A DNA stretch of 64,000 nucleotides from Syncephalis fuscata (GCA_025786725.1 JAHLTZ010000013.1:310001-374000); one strand, 5' to 3'; positions 12,701-25,525 are shown, numbered from the stretch's first letter. The notes: generated by a model from the sequence alone, not told the origin. Numbers and translations are program-made.

Positions 12701-14306
12701 CATATCCAACAAAATCAACCATCTTCATGGTATCCAGCACTTCAGGATCAAGTGATTCATTGGGTCGACCCACTTCAAATACCATATGACTTGGCCAAGC
12801 TGATAAAAGTGATTCATCGTAATATGGCATACCAACAAGCGAGAATGGACTATATATATATATATAGTGTATAGAATGTATAAGCACTAAATTAACACTT
12901 AAATTACACACCTACCTATCACCGTAAATATTAATATTGGGTAATGGTGTCGCTACAGAATCGGCCATTTCAGGCATTTCATTAGCAGCATTGACTTGTG
13001 GTTCTTTACCACGTCCCCATAAACTAACAACCGATTCAGCATCACCAAAACTAGCCAGACTACCAGATGGTGCAACATCAAATGCCGTTACAAAACTATT
13101 TGTCGACTCCTAAATAAATCCATTACTATCAATGATCCACTCTATTCTCTATTACTTACCCGATAGTATTGAAGATTGACTGAAGATGGATTATTCACAT
13201 CACACCATTGGAATTGTCCATCCTGTGCCACCATAATCATTTGACTCGATCCATTTGGATCCAGTTTAAGAAATGAAGGACCAGCAGAAAATGAAATAGG
13301 CATTAAAGACTCATTGTACGGATGTCATACACTTTAACCAGTGGATCAATAATTAAATCACCATGTCTAGTAAACAATAGTATTATAATTAGTCAATAGC
13401 TGTATTATAACAGTATAATACTTACCGTTCAGAGAATCCACAGGTCATAATTAGATTCTCTGTTACAGCAATATCCGATAGAGCACCTGTATGTGCTTGT
13501 ACAGCATGTTCTACTCTAAATGTACGTGGATCACGTAACATTACTTCACCCGATGCAGTGCCACAACAAACTAGACGGGATCGACGCAATACAACGATGT
13601 CACTGTCACAGTCAAACTAATAAAACAACTAGTAATCAATAACCCTTTACGTATCTATTATTAACCTCTACCATAGTCTATATTTACCTTGCGTGTAATA
13701 GTACCACGATCAATATTAACCAGCAATGCAGGGCGTTGTCGGCCAGCTACAATAACATCCGAGTGTCGTAGTGTACTCGTGGTCATACAGTATAGATCTT
13801 GAGTTAAATGTGGATCACTATATACAAATGAATGAATTGATTCATTGTAAGTTTACTATGTCAACTATTTCATTAAATAGCTATGAATACAGCTATAACC
13901 TATCTATCTATCTATTACCTAATAGTCCATTGAACAAGACCGCGTCGATGTGTTAACCGTATACTATTTGGTCCAACAGATAGTATACCGGCGGCCATCG
14001 ACATAAGTTGACGTACCGGTCCTGCATGGGCTCTAAAACTAGTATATTTATGGATGCTATTGCCGACATAGGACGTGACCCGGCCCTTTTAATTATACGA
14101 ATCCCATATCCCATGTATCATACAAAAAGATAAGCTTTCTTTGAACTCTAGATTACAGACTAGCTTACTCGTTCGTTGCCCATCCATAGCAGTTCTTGGT
14201 CGTAGTCGAAGGCCGCAGCCGTCACTGCTACTGGCGTCATAGTAGCGGACGGTCCCGTTACATCGGCATCGCACACGGACGCCAGTTGGGTCCACCCGTC
14301 TGCCAT
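9788..14306 (-). CDS. PAN2: PAN2, catalytic subunit of the Pan2-Pan3 deadenylase
   Basis: Pan2 trims mRNA poly(A) tails with Pan3 in the cytoplasm. The ATG at 14304-14306 opens MADGWTQLASV, followed by the family hallmark QELLWMGNER and GRVTSYVG. The N-terminal WD40 part is spread over many small exons between 12.6 and 14.3 kb. The inactive ubiquitin-hydrolase-like domain covers about 10.6-12.5 kb and includes RAWCDECGQYQ. The C-terminal DEDD exonuclease covers about 10.5-9.8 kb, with GCIFVGHGLKKDFR, DTVDLFH and SSHDSIEDART (metal-binding Asp residues). The frame ending in LHLL stops at 9788; a neighbouring -1 frame (9579-9872) reads like an acidic tail. A one-base frame break also occurs near 11607, between ISESL and the Cys-rich RAWCDEC segment. 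At least ten introns are present. Confidence 0.93.
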
Positions 14307-15775
14307 AAGTAGCAAAAAATAATATGTTTTTTTTGGCTATTTAACTAAAGTATTTAAGACAAATGAAAAGCGTGATATAGTTATCGTGCATGCATGCCAA
14401 AAAAACAAGGAGTAATAAGTAGTACTATTGTAGTAAATAGAGATGGTGAATGTGGTGTGTGTATATATATTATGTGTGTGTATATTATGTATATCTATTA
14501 TGTAGCCAACCTATTACTTTGTATCACGTGATTTAATCAAGACTGATTGTAGTTAATTGTGTTGTATTCTATAATCGCTATCATTATAGATATATAATAA
14601 AACTATTTATAATAGACTGCCATTTATTAATTACTGTATGGTTTGCCATATTAAATATAGATTACAATTATACTTTTATTTTAAATATGCAGTTATGAAA
14701 TATAGATAAAGCATCAATAATAATGGTATGTAGTCTATCTATTTGATCAACCCCTATGTATATAATAGTATAGTTAGTATAGATTAACTAACCAATCATA
14801 AGTGTTTCTTAATTTAGATCCCAACTATTTTATTATATGAATAGAAGAGAGAGAGAGAGAGAAGAGAGAGAGAATTACACTAAATGAATTGATTCTTTAA
14901 TAGACACACACACACATTGCTGTTAAAAACACCGCCCTAACTGGAAATGAATAGAGTGTGAGTAATAAGGGCGAATAATGATGAGCGCCCACTTTAACTT
15001 TCTTTTCTACTTTTCTTTACGTACATGCACTGCATGTAGTCTTATTTAAGCTTATTGATTGCTATTAATATACACTATTTAAAGGTAAGTAGGCTATAGG
15101 TATCTAATAAAGAGAATGTAGTAGGTATTTTGAGTAGGTGATGTGTATAGCGTATACTATATGAATTGCGCGTATATACACGTAAATACAGTGACAACAG
15201 CTATTTATATCCATAAATAGTATAACAAAGTAATACAGCTACTAAATAGTTGTTAATAACACTAGTAGAATGAATAGGCGTCATTTATATTATGCAGGTT
15301 TTGGATGAGAATATAAAACTTTTTTGTTTTGGTTTAATTTTAATAGATTTTTTACACTTTATATATTATATACTAACATTATTCTATAAATTACTAGGCC
15401 ATATCATTATTCTATATTATTATTACGTATTATCTGTTACTATCTGTTACTATCTATTACTATCTATTAATACAGGATGCCTACACCTGATTTGAATAGT
15501 GATAACAGCAATACAGCTGATCATCAACATAATAATAATAATAATAATAACAATAATATATATAGTAGTAACAGTCATAGTAATCGTAGTACATCAACTA
15601 CCACGACTACAGTAAAACAACATAGTGTTGTTTTTTATGAAGAAGAGGAAGAAGAAGTTGAAGTGGCTACAACCCAACAATTATTACCAACAACAACAAC
15701 AACACAACAACAACAACAGCTATATTGGCTAATCCATTTGCCACTGATCAATCTATAGTGACTTCTAATGGATCA
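14307..15775. other. Divergent intergenic region with microsatellites
   Basis: A head-to-head spacer between PAN2 and the membrane-protein gene, expected to hold both promoters. It contains a GA-rich run at 14847-14873 and a CA run near 14904-14915. At 15477-15758 a low-complexity open frame (poly-Asn from AAT repeats, Thr, Glu and Gln runs) precedes the membrane gene. It may be that gene's N-terminus, since a one-base shift at the CAA run near 15700-15722 would join the two. Confidence 0.5.
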
Positions 15776-16690
15776 ATGAACATGAATCGATCTAGTCAAA
15801 GTAAAGATGTAGTATTTAATCATCGCTTAATGGATAATGCTCACACTTATCCAACAAATCAAATGGAACAAGAAAACGATAGTGATGACTATGATTATGG
15901 AGAGGGCACTTTTCATCCACCAAGACAGTATAATCCATTAACTACCAATAATGATGGATCTAATAGGAAAGGATCATCACAGACCCAGTATAAATCATTA
16001 ACCCTATGGCCCATTCCATTAGCCACTCGTTATGCACTGCTTATAACGGTTATTGTATCAACATTGGCAGCCTTTAATCTAATTCATGTTTACTGTTCTG
16101 CTCCCTCTTATGTTATCTATCATGAAGATATTGGGCCATTGTTACTATCACCCTGGTATACACCACTACATCTATCATCGCTACTAGTCACCATAACTAA
16201 TTTTATATTATTGGCTATATTCGAAAAGTCATTAACTCAGTTATTGGGTGGCACACGTCGCTTAATTGTCTACTGGCTATTAATGTTGGTATGCATTCTA
16301 AGCCTACGACAATTACTAGGCTATTTATTCTGTCGTGGTACGGGATGGGCCTTCCCTGCACTTTTCTTTAATGATTCAGTGCACGAATGTAGCTATGGAC
16401 TTGCCCCTCTACTGGCTGCATCACTTATGCTACAAGCATTACGGATTCGTGATAAATATATCATTTATTATGGTCGACAATCCCATCAATACTTTACTAT
16501 ATACAAGCTGTTATTACAACTCTCGCTACTATTTCTCAACTACTTTACACGTAATATTCTATGGTGGTCGATAACTGGTTTAATTATCGGTCTATTTGCC
16601 GCATTGATTGTACATCCACTCTATATGCGTCGATCGCAAAACCGACCCACCTATACGAAGAGGATAACGATGAATATGCTATGGAAATAG
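15776..16690 (+). CDS. Polytopic membrane protein (rhomboid/derlin-like look), possibly fused to the next gene
   Basis: After an acidic Asn/Ser-rich N-terminus (first ATG of this frame at 15776), the protein carries about six hydrophobic segments, for example RYALLITVIVSTLAAFNLI, SLLVTITNFILLAIF, YWLLMLVCILSLRQLLGYLF and WWSITGLIIGLFAALIV. RGTGWAFPALFFNDS resembles a family I have seen as multi-pass membrane proteins in zygomycete fungi, but I cannot name it. The frame ends at 16690 and overlaps by about ten bases the first ATG of the downstream glycosyltransferase frame. Either these are two genes or one fused gene joined by a 50-base intron (GTACATCC to GAAGAG, about 16609-16659), or by a missing base near 16640. 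An upstream extension from 15477 is possible. Confidence 0.6.
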   Translation: MNMNRSSQSKDVVFNHRLMDNAHTYPTNQMEQENDSDDYDYGEGTFHPPRQYNPLTTNNDGSNRKGSSQTQYKSLTLWPIPLATRYALLITVIVSTLAAFNLIHVYCSAPSYVIYHEDIGPLLLSPWYTPLHLSSLLVTITNFILLAIFEKSLTQLLGGTRRLIVYWLLMLVCILSLRQLLGYLFCRGTGWAFPALFFNDSVHECSYGLAPLLAASLMLQALRIRDKYIIYYGRQSHQYFTIYKLLLQLSLLFLNYFTRNILWWSITGLIIGLFAALIVHPLYMRRSQNRPTYTKRITMNMLWK

Positions 16691-17724
16691 GTGTTATTCA
16701 TAACAATACATCTAATGGCAATAGTAATGGTAATGGTAATAGACCAGCTTCTAAATCATCCACAGTGAAGAACACAAGTTGTCGTCAATGTCTATATGCA
16801 TTAATGCAAGGATTAAGAGTGGCCACACTCACGATGATTTTATTACTAATCAGCAATGCTATTTATACCCATCAGCCACCAGTTAATACAGTGGCATTGG
16901 GTAAATTCAGTGAAGATCCATACTTTTTATCTTTGGTTGTGTTATCGGCCCCACGTCGTACCGATCCAGACTTTCTTCTTCGTACGCTTAAATCATTTCT
17001 TGCCCCATTACCGGATGAACCAGCGTCGAATTCATTCTATACCCGTATACGTATTGTTGTGTATACCCATTTCTCCAACCATTCGATCTATGATCGGGCC
17101 CGCCGTGAAATAGGCGACACACCCAAGGGACGTCGCTATATTAAATGGCTACGCGAGGAAGGATCGACACGTGATCAGCGATTACATATGTCACGGGCCC
17201 TTGATTTAGTGGCCACTGATAAAGATGGATTCAGTGAATATATCGGACTGGTTGAGGATGATTTTCCTCTTTGTGGCGATGATGCTTGGCAGTTATTGTT
17301 ACGTGTATTATGGGAAGCCAATGTACAACGACCCAATCATTGTGGTGTATTTGTCGGTACAGGTGGTACTGGATTGATTATGCACCGTAAAGTGGCCATC
17401 CGTTCGGCGAAGTTATTACAAAATCCGGATTTTGCTGTTATTCCACCCGATGTACTGCTACAAGACTGTCTACTCGGTCGTAATCCTTTGTGTAGTTTCT
17501 GTAATCGTACATTGACCATTTCACGTACTATACTTATGCAGCATCTTGGATATAATACAAGTACGAGTAATGTACGCTCTTATGGCAAGGAAATGTACCA
17601 GTGTGGTTGGCGACATCCATTTGTAAGTTATTATAAATATTTATATGTTCTAATTGACACTATTGACTAATTTATTAATTTAATTGTTTAATAGAATGGT
17701 GATCCAGATATTCTTACTATTTAA
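16680..17724 (+). CDS. PGAP4-like Golgi glycosyltransferase
   Basis: Looks like the PGAP4/TMEM246 type, which adds a GalNAc side chain to GPI anchors in the Golgi. The first ATG (16680) gives a short Asn/Gly-rich cytosolic tail, then a single membrane anchor (GLRVATLTMILLLISNAIY), the type II layout of Golgi transferases. The luminal part has LVVLSAPRRTDPDFLLRTLK, the acidic motif EYIGLVEDDFPLCGDD (likely DXD-like metal and sugar-nucleotide site), CGVFVGTGGTGLIMHRK and PPDVLLQDCLLGR. The last intron (GTAAGTTATT to TTTAATAG, 17623-17693) adds the final short exon ending HPFNGDPDILTI, stop at 17722-17724. Family assignment is from motif memory. The upstream frame (THLYEEDNDEYAM) is open, so fusion to the membrane protein is possible. 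Confidence 0.65.
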
Positions 17725-17909
17725 ATTGACTGATTAGTTGATTGATTGATTGATTAAATCAATAATGAATAAGTAGGCTGTGATGCTTTCTTTATTAGTT
17801 TTATACTTTTGCGTATAAATGCTGTGCGTATTCCTTTTAGTATTAAATAATTTTAGACTAAAATTTCATGTTTATTTATATAATATATATATACTATATA
17901 TAATCATTA

Positions 17910-18661
17910 TTACTCAATATTCTCTGTCTTAATTGAGGTTGTAGCTGTAGTTGTAGTAGTGGTGGCTATGTCATCTTGGTCAATTTGCATGGCATCAGTA
18001 TCGTCTTTCTTCTCTTGTTCCTCATTAACTTCACTTTTCTTGATCTCTTCTGTTGTATTTAACACTGGTGTTGTAACTGTTGTTGTTTCTGTTACTTGTT
18101 GTGATGATGACACTTCAGTAGTTATTGGTATTGCTTCTTTCAATGGTTCCATTATTACATCCTTTTCTTCGTTAATAATTGCTCCTTCCTCCTCCACTTC
18201 TTTATCATTATTGTTGTTAGTATTATCCTTGGTGTTAGCATTTTCTTCTGATTGTTTTTCTTCTTGTGGCTCCGTTTCTTTTGTTACACCTTCCATTTCT
18301 CCTTCTTCTTCTTCTTCAGCCTTAACAGATAGACTACGTACAATAGCTCTACCCGATGCATCTTGTACAATAGTCATGGCAGATGCATCTCCAAGTGTAG
18401 CTACTGGTGGTGTAGTATTTAATGTAGATGCTGATAACAATGGTGAAGTACTAGATCCACCAATTGACTCTAGTTTACTTGACAATGACTTGGTTTTATC
18501 TTCTGTTGATTCTTTCTTTGATTCGCGTGTTGTTCTATAACTTTGATGATCTCGTCGATTGTCACCTTCATCTTCAGAATCTGATAATTCATTATCAGGT
18601 ACAATACGAATATCTCGCATACGATCTATAAATACAATAAATAGTAATATAAACATATTGT

Positions 18662-18698
<37 letters not shown>

Positions 18699-20554
18699 GT
18701 AATAATAATAGCTTACCAGTAATACGAATATCTGGATTCTCCTTCTCCTCATCGTCTTCTTCATCTCGTGGTATGTCTTGCATTTGAGCTGATGGTGCGT
18801 GCGGCATACTTCTTAAATGGTCTATAATCTTTGATCTAATAGAATATAACGCTGTAAACAGCTATTTAATTAAAACATTACTAATAAACTTACTTGAGTT
18901 CATTTAAGTATTTGGGTGAATTTTGATTATCCATATTATTGGATGGCACTTCTAATCGATACTCGGGTCCATAGAATTCAAAATAGTCATTATATGGCAG
19001 TTCTATTTCTTTTAGTATAATTTCAATAAATAAATGACTAATCAACTTACGTTCATTCAATTCAACGCCGCATAAAATAGATGTTTCATATGTCCAGGCC
19101 CTGGCCACATTACGAATTGTGTATCCACCACCACCCACTACCATTAATGGCACGTTAAATGATTCATATACTCTACACAGGCCGCATGACCTAAAATAGA
19201 TAATTGATTGTTTGTTTGGTTTGTTTGTTTTGTTAATAATACAATTATTGTTTAATTCTATCTAAAGAACATCAATTCTAATTACCTTTCATTGAAAGAT
19301 TAAAACAGCCTAGTCGATCACCAGCCAATGAATCAGCACCGCATTGTAGTACAACAGCACCAGGTCGATACCATTCCATAATATGTGAAATAATTGATTG
19401 AAATAAATCACGATATGAATCATCGTTCATACCATCCCGCAATGGAACATTAACAGCGTAGTATTTGCCTTTATCCAAACCAATATCCTAATAAATAGAT
19501 TAAAACAGCCTATTTAATGCAATAACATTGCCAAAGATGGACTTACATCGATATCACCAGTACCAGGGAAATATTCACCATGTTTATGGAAAGAACAAGT
19601 CATAACACGGTCAGTAGTATAAAAGGCCTCCTCGACACCATCGCCATGATGAATATCAATATCAATATATAAAACACGCTGGTGATATCTACCCATTGTT
19701 TATTTAATATACATATATACATACACATATATCATATAATATTTAAATTACTAACCTTAGCAATTCTAGGATAGCCAGTACAATATCGTTAACATAGCAA
19801 AATCCAGAGGCTTCCATTCGTTTAGCATGATGCAAACCACCGGCCCAATTAACAGCAATGTCGCACTCATTGCTATTCAGCTTACGCGCACTTCCTAATA
19901 GTCCATTATAAGTCGTATAGTTTTAAACATTATATTGCTGTAAATGTTCTCACCAATAGAACCACCGGCTGAAATACTACAAAATTCAAACAATCCATCG
20001 AAAATTGGACAATCTTCACCGACATTAACTATACAATTGTTAATAGATTGTTAAATATACGTATAGTACGAACATCGAGCCTGTTGAACAATGAAATTAT
20101 CGGCAGTTTCCGGTGTAACACGTTGTAGAAAATCAATATATTCATCAGTGTGGAAACGAGTCATTTGACGGGCTGAGGCTCTTTCCGGTCTCTATACAAG
20201 GATGGTTAATATCAACAGACATTTAAAGTATACATACTGTAACCTACAACAATACTCATTTTCTTGTAAAGTCCATAGTTGACAACAAGATTATGCACCA
20301 TACGAACGCGATGAGGCTTCATAGGATGACCTAAAGCCAATGAGTAAGCATATAATTGTATTGAGTATTTAGCACCGATCTCAAGGTATTTTGTCGGTTA
20401 TTTTACCTGGACAATAGGTATAGTTTCCTACATCGTCTGTATATAGAACAATTGTTGTCAGTGTTAAATGCATATAGTGTTATTGTTGTACCAATATTCT
20501 ACTTACGATCGTAAAAATAGGAAATACGCGGTTGTGAGTGAGAGAAGAAGTCAT
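17910..20554 (-). CDS. RPD3: Class I histone deacetylase (Rpd3/HDAC1 type)
   Basis: A zinc-dependent lysine deacetylase of nuclear Sin3-type corepressor complexes. Exons read [18 protein letters not shown], then [20 protein letters not shown] (active-site His pair), [17 protein letters not shown] (zinc-binding Asp and His), [29 protein letters not shown] (second zinc Asp) and [18 protein letters not shown]. The C-terminus has the family [15 protein letters not shown], then a long acidic, Ser/Thr-rich tail to the stop at 17910. The conserved start has no in-frame ATG: the ATG at 20554 lies one base out of frame with RISYFYD, and an in-frame TGA precedes it. A second one-base break lies near 19172, just before [11 protein letters not shown]. 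One intron carries a long (TAA)n run at about 18662-18705. Confidence 0.93.
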
Positions 20555-21054
20555 TGAAGAATAATTTTAACAAATAGTTTCAAATAAAGCGGATAATCCT
20601 TGTATAAGGTTATAATAAAGAAATATAACGACAAGTATGCTTATGTTAACAAGTTGGTCCTGGAAAAATGAAAGAAGAAAGCAACGTAGCGCTACGAGCA
20701 AGTAAGAAGGAGGGAACCGACACGTGCCTGTCAATTTATCTCATAGGCCAGATGAATAAGTCTAGCGCAAAGTGTCATCAATTGATAGTTAACCAGATCA
20801 ATCCACATTGGTTCAATTGTTATGTTCTCGTTCAAGCCAAACTAGATCGATATAGATTGGACTAGTTAATTATCAATCGATGACGCATAACAGCGGACTT
20901 GTTCATATAGCATGTGGGATAAGCGTATGCACTACAACACGCTATCCCTCTTTATTCCAGTTACTCATCCAGTGCTCAGTACTACAGTTATACTTTTATA
21001 GCACATTGAAAAGCGTATACACATCTACGTCTTATATCTTTCTACACGGTCAGC
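20555..21054. promoter_or_regulatory. Divergent HDAC/USP14 promoter region
   Basis: A 500-base head-to-head spacer between the deacetylase and the deubiquitinase. It is less AT-rich than most spacers here. Both promoters must lie in it or in the first introns. No defined element could be assigned; a 65-codon open frame at 20668 is unsupported. Confidence 0.4.
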
Positions 21055-23369
21055 ATGACGGTTATTCCTGGTAAGTATTGCAATGGCGACAGTAGATATA
21101 AACAGTCTTGACGCCTAACGTTCTATCTATTTGCCACCTATCCTTTCTCTGCTCTATCGCTTGCCAATGATAGTCGTAGTAAAATGGAGTGGGAAAAAGT
21201 TTGATGTCGACATGGAGGTGAATGAGCCTGCCATGGTATTCAAGGCGCAATTGTTTGCTTTGTCGGGTGTAGAGCCCGATCGCCAAAAGATTATGATTAA
21301 AGGAGGACTGATGAAGGTAGGCAGTGCACAAGTCGGCCGATGAGTCCACTTGAAGGCTCTCTAATCGCACTGCATAAATAGAACGATACCGACTTGAGCA
21401 AATTAAGTATAAAGCCGGGACATATTTTCATGATGATGGGAACTGCCGGCGAGATTCCAAAAGCACCTGAAAAGCCCGTGGTGTTTCTAGAAGATTTGGA
21501 CGACAAGCAAATGGCAAAATCGGTGAGTTATTATGACTAATTTAAATTTGTTAAAAAAAGTCACTAATGATTTTATTAGTTTGATATTCCTACAGGATTG
21601 GAAAATTTGGGCAATACTTGTTATATGGTAAATGAAGCCATGTCAGGATTAGTAATTATTGGATCTGACTTTAAGTTATAGAATGCCACTCTACAGTGCT
21701 TAAATGTTATTCCCGAGTTAAATCAATCGCTTAATTCGTAAGTAGCTGAATATAATAAAATGTAACATATTACTTATACCAATCTAGGTATAGCGGGTCT
21801 GGTGGTGGTGGCGCTGCTACAGATCGACTATTAACAACGGGTTTACGTGAGCTATTTAGAAAGCTAAAGTCAGAAGGTGAAAGCTATGCGCCAGGTCCTT
21901 TTGTTCAGGTTCGCATAATATATGTTGATTGTACAGTGATTAACTTGTATCCACATAGACATTACGTCAAGCCTATCCAAGATTTGCACAAATGGAACGC
22001 GGTGGATATGCACAGCAAGATGCTGAAGAATGCTGGGGTGTTATTATGTCAGCACTAAGGAATACACTATCAGTGGATCGTGCAGCCACGTCAGATGCAC
22101 CAGCCGCTAGTCAACAAAAGTTTATTAATCAGTATATGACGGGTGAATTAGTAAGCACGTAGGTTGTTACTTATTATGCGACAATTAGCCCGTAGTTAAT
22201 TGTATTATTACGATTTAGATTAAAGTGCGATGAAGCAGAGTCTGAAGAAGCAACTGTAACGACAGATGAGTTTATTAGACTCACGTGTCATATCTCTCGT
22301 GGTAAATAGGCCATTGATGATTGAATATAGACGTTAATTATATATATGTGTGTGTATGTAAATTTATTTATAGATGTCAATTACATGAGCAGTGGTATAA
22401 AAGAGGTATGTATAGTATATTCGATATGTATCACCTTCTAATATTATTGTAGAGCTTGGAGGAGCAAATTGAGAAAATATCTCCTACATTGGATAGACAA
22501 GCCGTGTATACAAAAACATCATGTATCAATCGTCTACCAGCATATCTTACAGTAAATTTTGTTCGTTTTTATTGGAAAACTACTGAACAAATCAAGGCTA
22601 AAATTTTAAGAGTAAGTAGACATTATTCAAAATTGTTTGCGCCATGCTAAATTATTTGATGAAACACCTGAAGAAAGTTAAATTTCCGTTGGAACTGGAT
22701 ATGTACGAATTCTGCACGCCAGAACTTAAGGAAAAGCTACGTGGCGGTCGCGACAAGTTGCGTGAAATTGACGATGAACGTGCCTTGGCAGCAGTGAGTA
22801 GCTAAACTATTGAGTGGTGAATAAACTACAACCACTTACGCCTATCTGTTTTTAGCGCAAGGCCAAAATAGATGCCAATAAAGAAAAAGACAATGGAAAT
22901 ACCGATGCTATGGATACAGATTCGACCGAACAAGCACCAATTGATATTAGCTCTGCAGTACATCCGGATTTGTTGGCCGATACTGGTTGTAGCACTACCG
23001 GCTTGTACGAATTATGCGCAGTGCTTACGCATATTGGTCGATCAGCGGATTCTGGCCATTACATTGCCTGGGTCCGACGCAAAAATACCGGTAAGTAGTA
23101 AAGCTAGCTAAAATGCTTGGCTTTTAGTCTGTGTAGTATTTAATATAGCAACAACTTTTATTTCTAATTATTTATTAGACGATTGGTTCAAGTTTGACGA
23201 TGACACAGTTTCTATCGTAACAAGCGAGGATGTACTTAAGCTGGATGGTGGCGGTATGTATTTATTATTATTATTGCTGACAATAGCGTGTCAATTATAA
23301 CTAACATTATGCATAGGTGACTGGCACGTGGCTTACATCTGTATGTATCGCACTCGAGGATCTGCCTAA
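21055..23369 (+). CDS. UBP6: Proteasome-associated deubiquitinase USP14/Ubp6
   Basis: Removes ubiquitin from substrates docked on the 26S proteasome. The first exon is only 16 bases (ATG at 21055, MTVIP), joined over intron 21071-21173 to PVVVKWSGKKFDV, the N-terminal ubiquitin-like domain that binds the proteasome. The catalytic USP domain starts with the Cys box GLENLGNTCYMNATLQCL and ends with the His box SADSGHYIAWVRR and DDWFKFDDDTVSIV. An acidic insert (about 22870-22960) precedes the His box. The protein ends with WHVAYICMYRTRGSA at 23369. About ten introns are present and the frame stays intact through every junction I checked. Divergent from the HDAC gene. Confidence 0.93.
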
Positions 23370-23642
23370 GCTATTGGACATCTTTTATATAAACAAACAG
23401 TTAAAATCTTTTTATTGTTGTAGAATAATGATATGCTTTTGTCTAAACAGTGTTATTGTACGAATACAAAATGATGAAGATTTAAAATTACAATAGCTAC
23501 AACTTTAACGGTTTATTAATTTTAATTATATTAAAATATAATATTTATATTTATTCTATAATAATTCTATAATGCTTTGTAGCTACTCAGACATAGGAAC
23601 AAAGTATAGGCACGTTAGTGATAGAATTAACAATAGTACTGA
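23370..23642. other. 3-prime flank of USP14
   Basis: AT-rich sequence between the USP14 stop and the border of repeat A, right arm. No gene is seen. It probably contains the polyadenylation region. Confidence 0.4.
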
Positions 23643-24978
23643 ACATTTATTAATGTTTTTAATTGTGTTAAATAAATTTGATAGATACAATTGTATAAAA
23701 CATTTAAATAATTGTATTATTATGCAACAAATAGATTATCAAGATGTATTATAAATGTTTACAGGCAACACTAAATGAAGGCTAGTGCCGGTGAATTATG
23801 CTGCATATTGTTTAAATGATCGGCATTAATTTAAATAATATTATAATTGGCATTACTAGGGAAACAAAGCTATCTACTATGCTGTGCATACAAGTTTAGT
23901 ATGGATCATCTTCTATGCTTAATCGGCAGAATCATATAGTACAAATGCTATTGACCAGTTTATTATACTATACAAATATTGCTAGCACTGATGTGCGGCT
24001 GATATGGAAGATAGCAGTAAATATGATCTGTATTACAAATAAACAAGGAGTCTTTCAACGGAAAAAACATATGATTTATCAAATATTGTCTATAGCTATT
24101 CATGTTGAAGACCAATTGCGTAGTACATTTATCTTGGGTGGTATTAGGTGTCATGTTTTGTTGTAAAAGTTTCGTTATTGCCACAATATAAGCCAGCTTT
24201 GTTGTTGTTTTTAAACCAAGCATTATGCTTTTATCTTCTCTTGCCATTATCTATTGCTTACTATATTTTATATTGTTATACACTTGGAAATTACAAGATT
24301 ATTACTGCCTACAGTTTAACACAATTAAATTAAGTAAATTGCCATGTGAAGTGTAGTGCATTTGTGTCTTTTACCATGCGAGTACTTACAGATATATAGT
24401 CAGCTAGATACTATATGGTTTTGTGGCATGTTGAATACATGCTGCAAATGATGTTAGACTGCACATAGCTGACTAGTGTTCTGTTTAATGAATATGGTGT
24501 TTTCTAGGTGTTTATCTGTATAATTGCATTGATAATTGTCTGGTGTATGGATAGCATAGGAATTGCAATTGGTATGTTGTTTATATCCGAGGTGATGTGG
24601 ATGTGGTGGTAAATCGAGTATTGTTTATACAGCTTTCACTAGTTGGATGCTGCATGGAACTGCAGATGATTTATACAAACCAACATATACATACTGTCTC
24701 CATGGCTGTGCGGAGTAAGACTAGCAATACATGTGGTTGGCTAAATAATTTGTAAATATCAGTGCTGCGTGTTTTATGCGTAATGGTACAGTGCTATTGC
24801 AATTTATAATTATGTCTGACGGCCATTCCGAGTATTTAGCAATGTAGATAGGCAGCAAGCATTATTTCCACTATTTGTTTGCTCGTACAGTTTACATGGA
24901 ATACTTTAATAAATATATATTCAAAAACACTTGTATCCAACAAGAATAGAATTACGGTACGTCATTTAGTCATTTGTT
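23643..24978. repeat. Large inverted repeat A, right arm
   Basis: Reverse complement of 3094-4433, about 99 percent identical by eye. A one-base indel is visible opposite 3355 (TAGTCTTACTCC here, TAGTTTACTCC on the other side, read in one orientation), and a G/C difference lies near 3229. The three short open frames of the left arm recur here on the opposite strand at 23915-24166, 23963-24247 and 24148-24333. The arm sits directly downstream of USP14. Confidence 0.9.
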
Positions 24979-25525
24979 CAAGTAGCAACTTAATAACTGT
25001 ACCAAATAGCAAAAAAAATAGAAAAAAGTGATATAATATTATCAATTAAACATAAATAATTTATTCAATTCATTTAGTGAATATGATGATCAGTAGTAAA
25101 TGGCATCAAAGTTTAAAATACTCATCATCGTAGATTTATTATTCAGTAATATTTTCTATTTACTTATATTAATTCCATTAATATCTACGCTGCCATATAT
25201 TATTTTATTATATATTATACACGTTTTATTTATTGTGTAACCAAAACCATTTATTTTTAAACAAGAGAAACGAGTAAGACAAGTCATACATATCTTCTTA
25301 TAACCCAACATCTGCTATTATATGTAGTTAGTATACAATTCGCCACATGTATAAAACATAACTAATTTTACTTCCAAATGACACAATATGTTATCGCTAT
25401 CTAAGACATAAAATTAGTCAGCGTTTTCAATATATTAGTAAGCGTGCGCGATGTTTTTACTACTACAAAAGGCGGCCTGTTGAATTAACATCTACTCAAC
25501 ATTACACATTTTTATCTTTATTACA
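24979..25525. repeat. AT-rich spacer with a copy of a dispersed short repeat
   Basis: Bases about 25083-25160 (ATACTCATCATCGTAGATT core) resemble 26773-26875 and, inverted, 51605-51715. The rest is AT-rich and should include the promoter of the aldo-keto reductase gene just before 25526. Confidence 0.5.

Noticed and set aside
17959-18540. Long plus-strand Ser/Val-rich frame of 193 codons
   Set aside because: It is the shadow of the acidic HDAC C-terminal tail on the other strand.
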